Assembly: GCF_004118855.1 (NCBI RefSeq)
Contig: NZ_PDKF01000004.1
Location: 221,911 to 285,910 of the forward strand
DNA from: Arcobacter sp. CECT 8983
Lineage (GTDB): Bacteria; Campylobacterota; Campylobacteria; Campylobacterales; Arcobacteraceae
Direction: 5' to 3'
DNA: 64,000 nucleotides
Part shown: piece by piece, positions 34,088 through 42,060 of the stretch
Numbering within the stretch: position 1 is the first letter of the stretch
How the letters are laid out: each line of letters begins with the position of its first letter
Made by a program: the position numbers and the translations under genes
The notes under the pieces: generated by a model
Databases searched by the model: none
Seen by the model: the letters and a program-made list of their open reading frames with translations, nothing else
Told to the model about the DNA's origin: nothing

Positions 34088-36133
34088 ATGAAAAATTATA
34101 CTAGATATTTTTCTTCGTTATCATTGGCAACATGCTTGGCTTTAACAAATGCAGTTGCAAATGAAAAAGATACAAATAGCTTAGGAGAAGTTTCAATTAT
34201 TGAAACAACAATTGATTCACATGTAAAAAGTATTACTTCTAAAAAGCTAGAAAATCTTCAAGCAAGTGATATTAAAGATATTTTAAAATCTATGCCAAGT
34301 GTTGTAGTAGATGGAAATGCTAGATATTCTCAAAAAGTTTATGTAAGAGGTTTAGAGGATAAATCTTCAAATATTACAATTGATGGTGCAAGAATCTCAG
34401 GACAACTTTTTCATCATTCAGGGGATCAAACTATTGATGCGCAAATGTTAAAAATAGGTTCAATAGAACTTGGACCAAACTCTGCTTTAAGTGGACCAGG
34501 GGTTATAAATGGGTCTTTTGTTTATGAAACTAAAGACCCAAGTGATTATTTACAAGAGGATGAAACTTTTGGTGGACAAGTTGGAGCTTCATATCAAAGT
34601 GCTTATGGAAGAAAAGGTTTTGATGTAGCAGTTTTTTCTAAGGTTAATGATAAATTAGAATTTGTTGGAATAGGTAATATTTCCGATGATAATAAACTTG
34701 AAATTCCAGGGGTGGAAGATATTGAATCAAAAGAGAGCACTTTAAAAAGTGGTTTAGTAAAATTAATTTTTAAACCAAATAATGAAAATATTTTTAAACT
34801 ATCTTATAATAAATATGAAGATGGTGGAGATAGACAATTAGCAGGGGAGAAAGTGGGTAGTAATTCACCTACTGTTGATCCACATAATGAAATTTCAAGG
34901 GATTCATACTCTTTAAATTATAATTATAATCCTAAAAGTGATTTAGTAAATCTTGAAGCAAAAGTTTATAAAACAACTCAATCTTTAGAAATAGAAGGTG
35001 ATAATAATATCGATGGTGCATATTGGTTATGGGAAAAAGGTGTAAATCAAATAACAGATGAACCAACAATGAATTTTGAAAATAGATCAAAAGGAATTGA
35101 TTTAAGAAATACTACATTTTTATCTAATCATAAAATTACATATGGTGCAAGTTATGATAATGATGAACAAGAAGCAATTGCAGATGGTTTAGCAAGATAT
35201 GTTACAGGACCAAAAGCTGGACAAACAGTTGACCTATCAGTTTCAGGAGGAGAAACAAAAGAGTATGCCTTATATTTAGAGGATGAAATACAATTAGATA
35301 AATTTCTTTTAACTTTTGGTGCCAGATATGATGTTCATAAATTAAGTGGTGTTTATTCAGGGAGAAACTCTCAAGTATCTCCTAAATTTAAAGGTGAATA
35401 TCAAGTAACAGATAATTTAAAATTAAGAACTGGTTATGGAAGAATTTTTAAAGGTCCTTCTTTGGGAGAAACTATGCTTCTTGTATATGGTGTTTCAAAA
35501 AATACTCATCATGCCCAAGCACAAACTGGTAATAACTTTGAACTTGGATTTGATTATGACTTATCAAATATTTTAGGAGCAGATAACTCAAGTTTTGGCT
35601 TTACAGCATATAAGTATAATGTTGATAATTATATGCATCCAACTAAAAACTTAAAATTAACAAATCAAAATGACATAAAAATCTGGGGTATCGAGTCTGT
35701 ATTTAGATATACAAAAGATGATTTATCTTTAAGTTTAAGTCATACTTATACTGATGGTGAAGCAGAAGACCTAGCAACAGGTGAAAAGTATGATCACTTC
35801 ACAAGCAATATCCATACTTTTAAAGTTGATGCAGATTATGAAGTAAATGAACAACTATATTTAAACTATAATGCAGAGTTTGTTCCTGGAAATAAAATAA
35901 AAAACTCTTTTCAAACAAAAAAAGAAAAAAGATCAGGATATGGAGTACATAACATAGCAACAACATATTCTCTGAAAACTTTAAAAGGTGCAAAGTTAAG
36001 TTTAGGAATTGATAATATCTTTGATAAAAAATATACTAGACATACAGCTTTTGGAGCATATTGGGGAGAACCTGATAGTGGTTCTTATGAAGTAGGAAGA
36101 AACTTTAAAGTTAAACTTTCTTATAAATTTTAG
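34088..36133 (+). CDS. TonB-dependent outer-membrane receptor (heme- or siderophore-type)
   Basis: A 681-residue receptor: signal peptide ending near NAVANEK, TonB-box-like LGEVSIIE, plug domain (ASDIKDILKSMPSVVVDG, KVYVRGLEDKSSNITIDGAR, a FHHSGDQTID segment, IELGPNSALSGPGVINGSF) and a barrel ending KVKLSYKF. The plug and the FKGPSLGE segment are more like heme/hemoprotein receptors than the receptor at 24229, but the substrate cannot be fixed by eye. SD AAAAGGAAG precedes the start. Two Fur-like boxes lie upstream, and a two-component system is divergently encoded. Confidence 0.9.
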   Translation: MKNYTRYFSSLSLATCLALTNAVANEKDTNSLGEVSIIETTIDSHVKSITSKKLENLQASDIKDILKSMPSVVVDGNARYSQKVYVRGLEDKSSNITIDGARISGQLFHHSGDQTIDAQMLKIGSIELGPNSALSGPGVINGSFVYETKDPSDYLQEDETFGGQVGASYQSAYGRKGFDVAVFSKVNDKLEFVGIGNISDDNKLEIPGVEDIESKESTLKSGLVKLIFKPNNENIFKLSYNKYEDGGDRQLAGEKVGSNSPTVDPHNEISRDSYSLNYNYNPKSDLVNLEAKVYKTTQSLEIEGDNNIDGAYWLWEKGVNQITDEPTMNFENRSKGIDLRNTTFLSNHKITYGASYDNDEQEAIADGLARYVTGPKAGQTVDLSVSGGETKEYALYLEDEIQLDKFLLTFGARYDVHKLSGVYSGRNSQVSPKFKGEYQVTDNLKLRTGYGRIFKGPSLGETMLLVYGVSKNTHHAQAQTGNNFELGFDYDLSNILGADNSSFGFTAYKYNVDNYMHPTKNLKLTNQNDIKIWGIESVFRYTKDDLSLSLSHTYTDGEAEDLATGEKYDHFTSNIHTFKVDADYEVNEQLYLNYNAEFVPGNKIKNSFQTKKEKRSGYGVHNIATTYSLKTLKGAKLSLGIDNIFDKKYTRHTAFGAYWGEPDSGSYEVGRNFKVKLSYKF

Positions 36134-36134
36134 T

Positions 36135-36158
36135 AAAGGCAAGTTTTTACTTGCTTTT
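36135..36158 (+). terminator. Rho-independent terminator of TonB receptor gene
   Basis: GCAAGT/ACTTGC arms (36139-36144, 36149-36154) around TTTT, extended outward by a G-U pair and three A-T pairs, then a T-run. It sits directly after the stop codon. Confidence 0.8.
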
Positions 36159-36229
36159 ATTTTTTCATAGAAAAATAAATAAACAAAAAGCTAATTAAAC
36201 TTAAATTAATCTAACCTTAGATAAAATCA

Positions 36230-36356
36230 CGACTCTATTTTTAAAATAGAAACCTCACATGTGTCAATCCTGGTATGGGTTGTGACAAGTTAATTGTACT
36301 TGCCATTAAGGGGCACAGAGGCTAAACCCTAAAAAAATTAAAACAAGGAACAAAAC
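36230..36356 (+). promoter_or_regulatory. Structured mRNA leader of rpsB (candidate S2 autoregulatory element)
   Basis: After a -10-like GATAAAAT (about 36220-36227) the rpsB leader contains several hairpins: 36234-36248 (CTATTTT/AAAATAG), 36263-36286 (GTCA-ATCC paired with GGGT-TGAC around TGGTAT), 36287-36301 (AAGT/ACTT) and 36301-36314 (TGCC/GGCA). It is locally more G/C-rich than other intergenic DNA here. Ribosomal protein leaders of this kind usually bind the encoded protein; S2 leaders are known in other bacteria. No match to a specific family was tested. Confidence 0.45.
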
Positions 36357-37157
36357 ATGGTTACTATGAAAGACCTATTAGAGTGTGGTGTACACTTCGG
36401 ACACCAAACAAGAAGATGGAATCCAAAAATGAAAAAATTCATTTTCGGTGTTAGAAAGAATATTTATATTATTGACTTACAAAAAACGTTAAGATATTTC
36501 AGATATACATACAATGTAGTTAGAGATGCAGCAGCAGAAGGTCAAACAATGATTTTCGTTGGTACTAAAAAACAAGCTAGTGAAGCTGTTAAAAGAGCTG
36601 CAGAAAATTGTGGTATGCCATATGTTAACCACAGATGGTTAGGTGGTATGTTAACAAACTACGGAACAATTAAAAAATCTATTAGAAAATTAGAAGTTAT
36701 TAAAAAGATGAGAGAAGAAGGACAATTAGACCTTCTAACTAAAAAAGAAGCATTAATGCTTACAAGAAAAGAAGAGAAGTTAGAATTATACCTTGGTGGT
36801 ATCAAAGAAATGAACAAACTTCCTGATTTAATGTTTGTACTTGATGCAGTAAAAGAAAAAATTGCTATTAAAGAAGCTAGAAGACTTGGAATTAAAGTTG
36901 TAGCTCCATTAGATACTAACTGTGACCCTGATTTAGTTGATTTCCCAATTCCAGGAAACGATGATGCAATTAGATCAATTCAATTATTCTGCAACGAAAT
37001 GGCAGAAGCAATTAATGAAGGTAAAGCTGCATTAGCTGACGAAGCTGGTGAAGAAGAAGCACCTGTATCTTCTGAAGAAGCTGCAGAGGTTGTTGCAGAA
37101 GCTGTTGCTGAGGGTGAAACTGAAGCAGTTGAAACTGAAGAAACTAAGGAAGCATAA
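36357..37157 (+). CDS. rpsB: 30S ribosomal protein S2
   Basis: A 266-residue S2 with the usual opening [24 protein letters not shown] and the central [11 protein letters not shown] and [14 protein letters not shown] segments. The C-terminus carries an acidic Glu/Ala-rich tail of about 35 residues (after [10 protein letters not shown]) beyond the conserved core, as in other campylobacterotal S2 proteins. First gene of an rpsB-tsf unit. Confidence 0.98.
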   Translation: MVTMKDLLECGVHFGHQTRRWNPKMKKFIFGVRKNIYIIDLQKTLRYFRYTYNVVRDAAAEGQTMIFVGTKKQASEAVKRAAENCGMPYVNHRWLGGMLTNYGTIKKSIRKLEVIKKMREEGQLDLLTKKEALMLTRKEEKLELYLGGIKEMNKLPDLMFVLDAVKEKIAIKEARRLGIKVVAPLDTNCDPDLVDFPIPGNDDAIRSIQLFCNEMAEAINEGKAALADEAGEEEAPVSSEEAAEVVAEAVAEGETEAVETEETKEA

Positions 37158-37159
37158 TT

Positions 37160-38203
37160 ATGGCAGGAGCAACTCCAAAACTAATTAAAGAATTAAGAGA
37201 AAAATCTGGTGCAGGTATGCTTGATTGTAAAAAAGCATTAAATGAGTGTGATGGAAACATTGAAGAAGCACAAACTTGGTTAAGAGAACAAGGTCTTGCA
37301 AAAGCTGCTAAAAAATCAGGTAATGTTGCTGCTGAAGGTTTAGTATCTATCTTAGTTAATGAAGATAATACTAAAGCTACAATGACTGAACTTAACTCAC
37401 AAACTGACTTCGTTGCTAAAAATGATCAGTTTATTGCGTTAACTAAGCAAATTACAACTCACGCACAAGTAAATAACTTAAATGATGCAGAAGCTTTAGC
37501 AGGATCTTCAATTGATGGTCAAGAGTTTACTACATTCTTAAATGAAAAAATTGCAGTTATCGGTGAAAACTTAGTTGCAAGAAAAGTTATCAATGTTGAA
37601 GGACCAGTTGTTAATGGTTATGTTCACATGGGTAAAGTTGGTGTTATTTTAGCTGCAAAATGTGATGATGCTGCAAAAGAAAAAACTGCTGAATTACTTA
37701 AAAAAGTTGCAATGCACGCAGCTTCTATGAAGCCAACAGTAATTTCTTATACAGATTTAGACCCAGCATTCATCGAATCTGAAAATAAAGCAATTATTGC
37801 TGATATTGAAAAAGAGAATGAAGAGTTAGTTAGACTTGGTAAACCTCTTAAAAACATTCCTCAGTTTGTTTCTAAACAACAATTAACTGAAGATGCAGTT
37901 GAAGCTGCAAGAAATGAAATGAAAGAAGAGTTAATCGCTCAAGGTAAACCTGAAAAAATTATTGACAACATTGTTGCTGGTAAAATTAACAGATGGATTG
38001 AAGATAACTCTCAATTAGATAAAACACATGCATTATTATCTCAAACTTATGTTATGGATGATTCAATGACTGTTGAAGAAGCTATTAAAGCTGTTGACGC
38101 ATCAATTGAAATCGTTGAGTATGTAAGATTCGAGCTTGGTGAAGGTATCGAAAAGAAAGAAGAAGATTTCGCTGCTGAAGTAGCTGCTCAAATGGGTAAC
38201 TAA
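37160..38203 (+). CDS. tsf: Elongation factor Ts
   Basis: A 347-residue nucleotide-exchange factor for EF-Tu. The N-terminal LIKELREKSGAGMLDCKKALNE and the core motif TDFVAKNDQF are standard. The protein is longer than E. coli EF-Ts (283), with extra sequence in the C-terminal half, typical for Campylobacterota. Starts 3 bases after rpsB. Confidence 0.98.
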   Translation: MAGATPKLIKELREKSGAGMLDCKKALNECDGNIEEAQTWLREQGLAKAAKKSGNVAAEGLVSILVNEDNTKATMTELNSQTDFVAKNDQFIALTKQITTHAQVNNLNDAEALAGSSIDGQEFTTFLNEKIAVIGENLVARKVINVEGPVVNGYVHMGKVGVILAAKCDDAAKEKTAELLKKVAMHAASMKPTVISYTDLDPAFIESENKAIIADIEKENEELVRLGKPLKNIPQFVSKQQLTEDAVEAARNEMKEELIAQGKPEKIIDNIVAGKINRWIEDNSQLDKTHALLSQTYVMDDSMTVEEAIKAVDASIEIVEYVRFELGEGIEKKEEDFAAEVAAQMGN

Positions 38204-38238
38204 TTAGTATCTCACTAAATGATAATAAAGATGAAGTA

Positions 38239-38928
38239 ATGGGTGAAAAAGTAGAAAACAATTCACCCATTGCTGAACAAAAACCTAACTTGCTTGACGC
38301 AAAAAATATTTCCCACGAATTTGATTATAAACTTTTTGAAAATATAACTTTCTCAATACAGCCAAAAGAATCAATCTCTATTATTGGTATGAGTGGAAGT
38401 GGAAAATCAACTTTACTTAATATTTTATCCTCTTTATTAACCCCTAAATCAGGTGAAATTATTTACAATAATAAAAATCTATATGATTTAAAGAAAAAAG
38501 AACTTTTAAATATAAGAAGAGAAGATTTTGGTATAATATTTCAAGCGCATTATTTGTTTCGTGGTTTTTCTGCAAGTGATAATTTAAAAATAGCTACACT
38601 ACTAAGTGGAAATGATGTAGACCAAGAGCTTTTAAAAAAGCTAAATATTGAGTTTGTATTAAAACAAAGTGTAGGAGAGTTAAGTGGGGGACAACAACAA
38701 AGACTCTCAATTGCAAGGGTTTTAACTAAAAAACCTAAAATTATATTTGCAGATGAACCAACTGGTAACTTAGATAAAGATACAGCTCAAATAGTTATGG
38801 ACACGCTTTTTGAGTATATTAAAGAAAATAATGCTGCCTTAGTTTTAGTAACACATGAAAATGATTTAGCTAAGCAGTGTGATAAAGTATATAAACTAGA
38901 AAATCTTCAATTAAAGGAGTTGAAATAA
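38239..38928 (+). CDS. ABC transporter ATP-binding protein, LolD-like
   Basis: A 229-residue ATPase of the LolD/FtsE/MacB class: Walker A GMSGSGKST (50-58), Q loop FGIIFQAHYLF, signature LSGGQQQR, Walker B IIFADEPTGNLD, H loop VLVTHEND. The MSGSGKSTLLNIL and EPTGNLD segments are of the lipoprotein-releasing LolD type. It follows tsf, as in Campylobacter. No permease is adjacent, so the partner is encoded elsewhere. Confidence 0.85.
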   Translation: MGEKVENNSPIAEQKPNLLDAKNISHEFDYKLFENITFSIQPKESISIIGMSGSGKSTLLNILSSLLTPKSGEIIYNNKNLYDLKKKELLNIRREDFGIIFQAHYLFRGFSASDNLKIATLLSGNDVDQELLKKLNIEFVLKQSVGELSGGQQQRLSIARVLTKKPKIIFADEPTGNLDKDTAQIVMDTLFEYIKENNAALVLVTHENDLAKQCDKVYKLENLQLKELK

Positions 38929-38930
38929 AA

Positions 38931-39719
38931 ATGAATTTGGTACTAATTACAAAAACTCCTATAATTGAAAAGATATTTAGATTAGTATGTAAGAAGTTAA
39001 ATTTAACAATAAATGTTAAACAAAACTTATCCTTTGAAAAAGAAGAAATTGTAGATTTAATTATTGTTGATGAAGAGTATATTAATGATGATTTCAATAG
39101 TTTAAAGAGAAATACTAAAAAATTAGCTGCTATTACAAGTGAAGAACTTCCTTTTGAAAAATCAAGAGACTTTATAATAACTAGACCATTCTTACCAACA
39201 GTATTAGAAGAGCTACTTAAAGAGCAAGTAGAATACATAAAAGAAGATGATACTACAAAAGAAGATATTAGGAATGCTGCAAATGAAGAGGAAATAGTTT
39301 CAAATTATGTTGAATCTTTAGCCGATGATGTAGCTTATAATATAGAAGAAGAAAATGATGAATCAATTGTAAGTATTGCTTCTTTAAGAGATGGTGGAAT
39401 ATTAGATAATAGTGAATTAACTAAAATTACTGAAATTTTGCATGATGAAGAGATAGAACGAGAAGTTTTAGTTACAGAAAATGACTGGAAAGATATCAAT
39501 GAAATCATTGATGATGCTTTAAGTGAAGTAAATGAATATGAGTTTGATTTAGGTGAAAATGATGGAAAAGATTCAAATACTCCAATAAAAGTATTATTGA
39601 ATAACTACTCAATAGAAGAGTTAAAACCATTTTTACAAAAGTTCAATCAAAACGTAATTGATAGATTATCAAATGGCGAAGATATAGATGTTAGATTAAG
39701 TTTAAAGGTAGATAATTAA
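38931..39719 (+). CDS. Acidic protein with receiver-like N-terminus, unknown function
   Basis: A 262-residue soluble acidic protein between the LolD-like ATPase and gmk, spaced 2 and 1 bases from them. Residues 1-100 (LVLITKTPIIEKIFRLVCKKL; DLIIVDEEYINDD; ITSEELPFEKSRDFIITRPFLPTVLEELL) have the alternating strand/helix look of a response-regulator receiver: Asp-like acidic pocket and a final RPF where KPF would be. The remainder is very rich in Glu/Asp. I do not recognise a named family; a scaffold or degenerate receiver is the best guess. Confidence 0.75.
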   Translation: MNLVLITKTPIIEKIFRLVCKKLNLTINVKQNLSFEKEEIVDLIIVDEEYINDDFNSLKRNTKKLAAITSEELPFEKSRDFIITRPFLPTVLEELLKEQVEYIKEDDTTKEDIRNAANEEEIVSNYVESLADDVAYNIEEENDESIVSIASLRDGGILDNSELTKITEILHDEEIEREVLVTENDWKDINEIIDDALSEVNEYEFDLGENDGKDSNTPIKVLLNNYSIEELKPFLQKFNQNVIDRLSNGEDIDVRLSLKVDN

Positions 39720-39720
39720 T

Positions 39721-40338
39721 ATGGATAAAAAAGGTGCTATTTTAATACTTTCAGGACCTAGTGGATGTGGAAAATCAACTCTTTTAAAAAAAGTATATGA
39801 ACAAATAGATGATTACTATTTTTCAATTTCAACAACTACAAGAGACCCAAGAGAGGGTGAAAAAAATGGAGTTGATTATTTCTTTGTAAAAAAAGAAGAG
39901 TTTGAAGAAGATATTAAAAATGGTCAATTTTTAGAGTGGGCAGAAGTTCATGGAAATTATTATGGTACATCATTAAAACCTATTAAAAAAGCTTTAGTTG
40001 AGGGTAAACTTGTTATCTTTGATATTGATGTCCAAGGACATGAAATAGTAAGAAAAAAGCTTGATAACGTAGTAACTTCAGTATTTATTACAACACCTTC
40101 TTTAGATGAGTTAGAAGCAAGACTTAAAAATAGAAATACAGATTCTAGCACTGTTATTGCAAGAAGAATAGAGAATGCAAAACATGAAATAAAATCATTT
40201 CAAAAGTATGATTATTTTATTGAAAATGATAATTTAGAAAAAGCAAGCTCTGAATTAATTTCTATTGCTAAAATAGCAAGAATTAAATCAAAACTTTTTG
40301 AAAAAGAAGAATTAATTAAGAACTGGTTAGGTTACTAA
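39721..40338 (+). CDS. gmk: Guanylate kinase
   Basis: A 205-residue kinase converting GMP to GDP. P-loop SGPSGCGKST at 11-20, GMP-binding TTRDPREGEKNGVDYFFV and FLEWAEVHGNYYGTS are all standard; length is normal. It ends 3 bases before the convergent REC-GGDEF-EAL gene. Confidence 0.97.
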   Translation: MDKKGAILILSGPSGCGKSTLLKKVYEQIDDYYFSISTTTRDPREGEKNGVDYFFVKKEEFEEDIKNGQFLEWAEVHGNYYGTSLKPIKKALVEGKLVIFDIDVQGHEIVRKKLDNVVTSVFITTPSLDELEARLKNRNTDSSTVIARRIENAKHEIKSFQKYDYFIENDNLEKASSELISIAKIARIKSKLFEKEELIKNWLGY

Positions 40339-40341
40339 GTC

Positions 40342-41964
40342 TTAATTAATCTCATCAAAGCTAAGTGGTGCATCAAAGTAGTACCCTTGGCAATAATCTA
40401 CACCAATCTCTTTTATTTGTTTATAAATCTCTTCACTAGAAACAAACTCTGCAACTGTTGCAAAACCAAATCTCTTGGCAAATTCTGTAATTGTTTTTAC
40501 AATGATTTTTTGATTTTCAGATGAATCAATATTTTTAATTAAACTTCCATCTATCTTTACATAAGAAATTTTTAGATTAACTAGCATATTAAAGTTTGAA
40601 TATCCTGCTCCAAAGTCATCTACTCCCACATTACATCCATAAGATTTTACTCTCTCAATAAATTTAAATACTTCAGAGAAATCTGAAATTTCTTCAGACT
40701 CTAAAATCTCAAATTCTAAAAGATTTGCATACTCTTTATTCTCTTCAATAGTAGAGTAAATATAAGACATAGTATTTTCACTAGCAATATCTTCAAATGA
40801 AATATTAACAGCAACTCTTTTACCTTTTTTTATAATTAAATTAAAGGCTTCATTAATCATGATTTTGATGATATTTGGATAAAGTTTAGCTTTTTTTGCA
40901 ATATCTAAAAATTTAAATGGAGATACAACTGTTCCATCTTCTTCTATGTATCTTACTAATGCTTCATATTTGTAAACTTCTTTTGTTTGAGTATTTACAA
41001 TTGGTTGAAAATACCCTTTAAAGTTGTCATTTTTAACACCATTTTTAATTTTTTTAATCCATTTTATATTTTCTTCAAAAGATTCTTGAATATTAAATGA
41101 ATCATCATAAATTAATATTGGTTCAAACTTTCTTCTAGCATAAGAAACAACTCTTTGCGCATATTTATAAGCATTTGAATTTTCACTTTTTGCAATACCA
41201 ATTGTGATATTTAAATCAATCTCATGTTCATCAATATAAACAGGGTCTTCTTCAATATAGGTTTCAAACTCTTTACAAAGTTTATATAATTCTTGAATAT
41301 CTCTATTAAAATCATTTGAAACAATTAAAAACTTATCTGCTTCAATTCTATATATTCTAAAGTCTTCTTTTTTGAAAAATTGCTTTAATGAGTCAGCAAA
41401 CTCAATAAGAATTTTATCTCCGTTTGTTTCTCCAAATAAATCATTGATAGTTGAAAACTTATCAATATTTACCATTGCCATAAGACCTTGTTCTGATGTT
41501 TCAAGATCTTTTTTTAGTCTATTTCTATTTGGAAGATGAGTTAAGTTATCAACATATAAATCTTTTAGTTCATGATAAAGTAGAGATTGACTCATAAGCT
41601 GTAAGAGTTTTTTCATATCAATAGGTTTTAAAACATATTTGTCAACTCCTATATCAATTGCTTCAAGTAAATATTCAGTGTTTGAAAAAGCTGTTGCTAC
41701 AATAATTGGAATATTTGGATTTATTTTTTTGATTTCTCTAATCATTTCAAGGCCATTCATAATAGGCATATTAACATCAGTGATAATAATATCTATTTCT
41801 GATTCATGTTCTTTAAAGAGTTCTAACCCTTGCGCTCCGTTTTCTGCAACAAGTTGTTTTTTAGTAAAGCCTTTTAAGATATTGAGTGTTATTTCTCTAA
41901 GTGCTGCTTCATCTTCAGCATAAAGAATTGTGATATTTTTTAAGATTGAGACATTTTCTATCAT
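40342..41964 (-). CDS. REC-GGDEF-EAL c-di-GMP phosphodiesterase
   Basis: A 540-residue response regulator: receiver with Asp63 in IIITDVNMPIMNG (1-125), a degenerate GGDEF domain (about 140-285; the signature reads EADKF, so no cyclase activity is expected) and an EAL domain (about 300-540) that keeps YEALVRY, NISFED, the Glu of EILESEE and DDFGAGYSN. It should hydrolyse c-di-GMP under control of an unlinked kinase. Converges on gmk; no cognate kinase beside it. It may set c-di-GMP for the LapD at 58492, which is inference. Confidence 0.9.
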   Translation of the reverse strand: MIENVSILKNITILYAEDEAALREITLNILKGFTKKQLVAENGAQGLELFKEHESEIDIIITDVNMPIMNGLEMIREIKKINPNIPIIVATAFSNTEYLLEAIDIGVDKYVLKPIDMKKLLQLMSQSLLYHELKDLYVDNLTHLPNRNRLKKDLETSEQGLMAMVNIDKFSTINDLFGETNGDKILIEFADSLKQFFKKEDFRIYRIEADKFLIVSNDFNRDIQELYKLCKEFETYIEEDPVYIDEHEIDLNITIGIAKSENSNAYKYAQRVVSYARRKFEPILIYDDSFNIQESFEENIKWIKKIKNGVKNDNFKGYFQPIVNTQTKEVYKYEALVRYIEEDGTVVSPFKFLDIAKKAKLYPNIIKIMINEAFNLIIKKGKRVAVNISFEDIASENTMSYIYSTIEENKEYANLLEFEILESEEISDFSEVFKFIERVKSYGCNVGVDDFGAGYSNFNMLVNLKISYVKIDGSLIKNIDSSENQKIIVKTITEFAKRFGFATVAEFVSSEEIYKQIKEIGVDYCQGYYFDAPLSFDEIN

Positions 41965-42060
41965 TAAGACTTACTCCATATATATTACGATATAATATAA
42001 TACTATATATTAGATGAATATTATATGTAACCAATAAATAATATTATTTTAGGAATTTTA

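Noticed and set aside
40342-41964. Active diguanylate cyclase call for the REC-GGDEF-EAL protein
   Set aside because: The GGDEF signature is EADKF, so cyclase activity is not expected; only the EAL part is intact.
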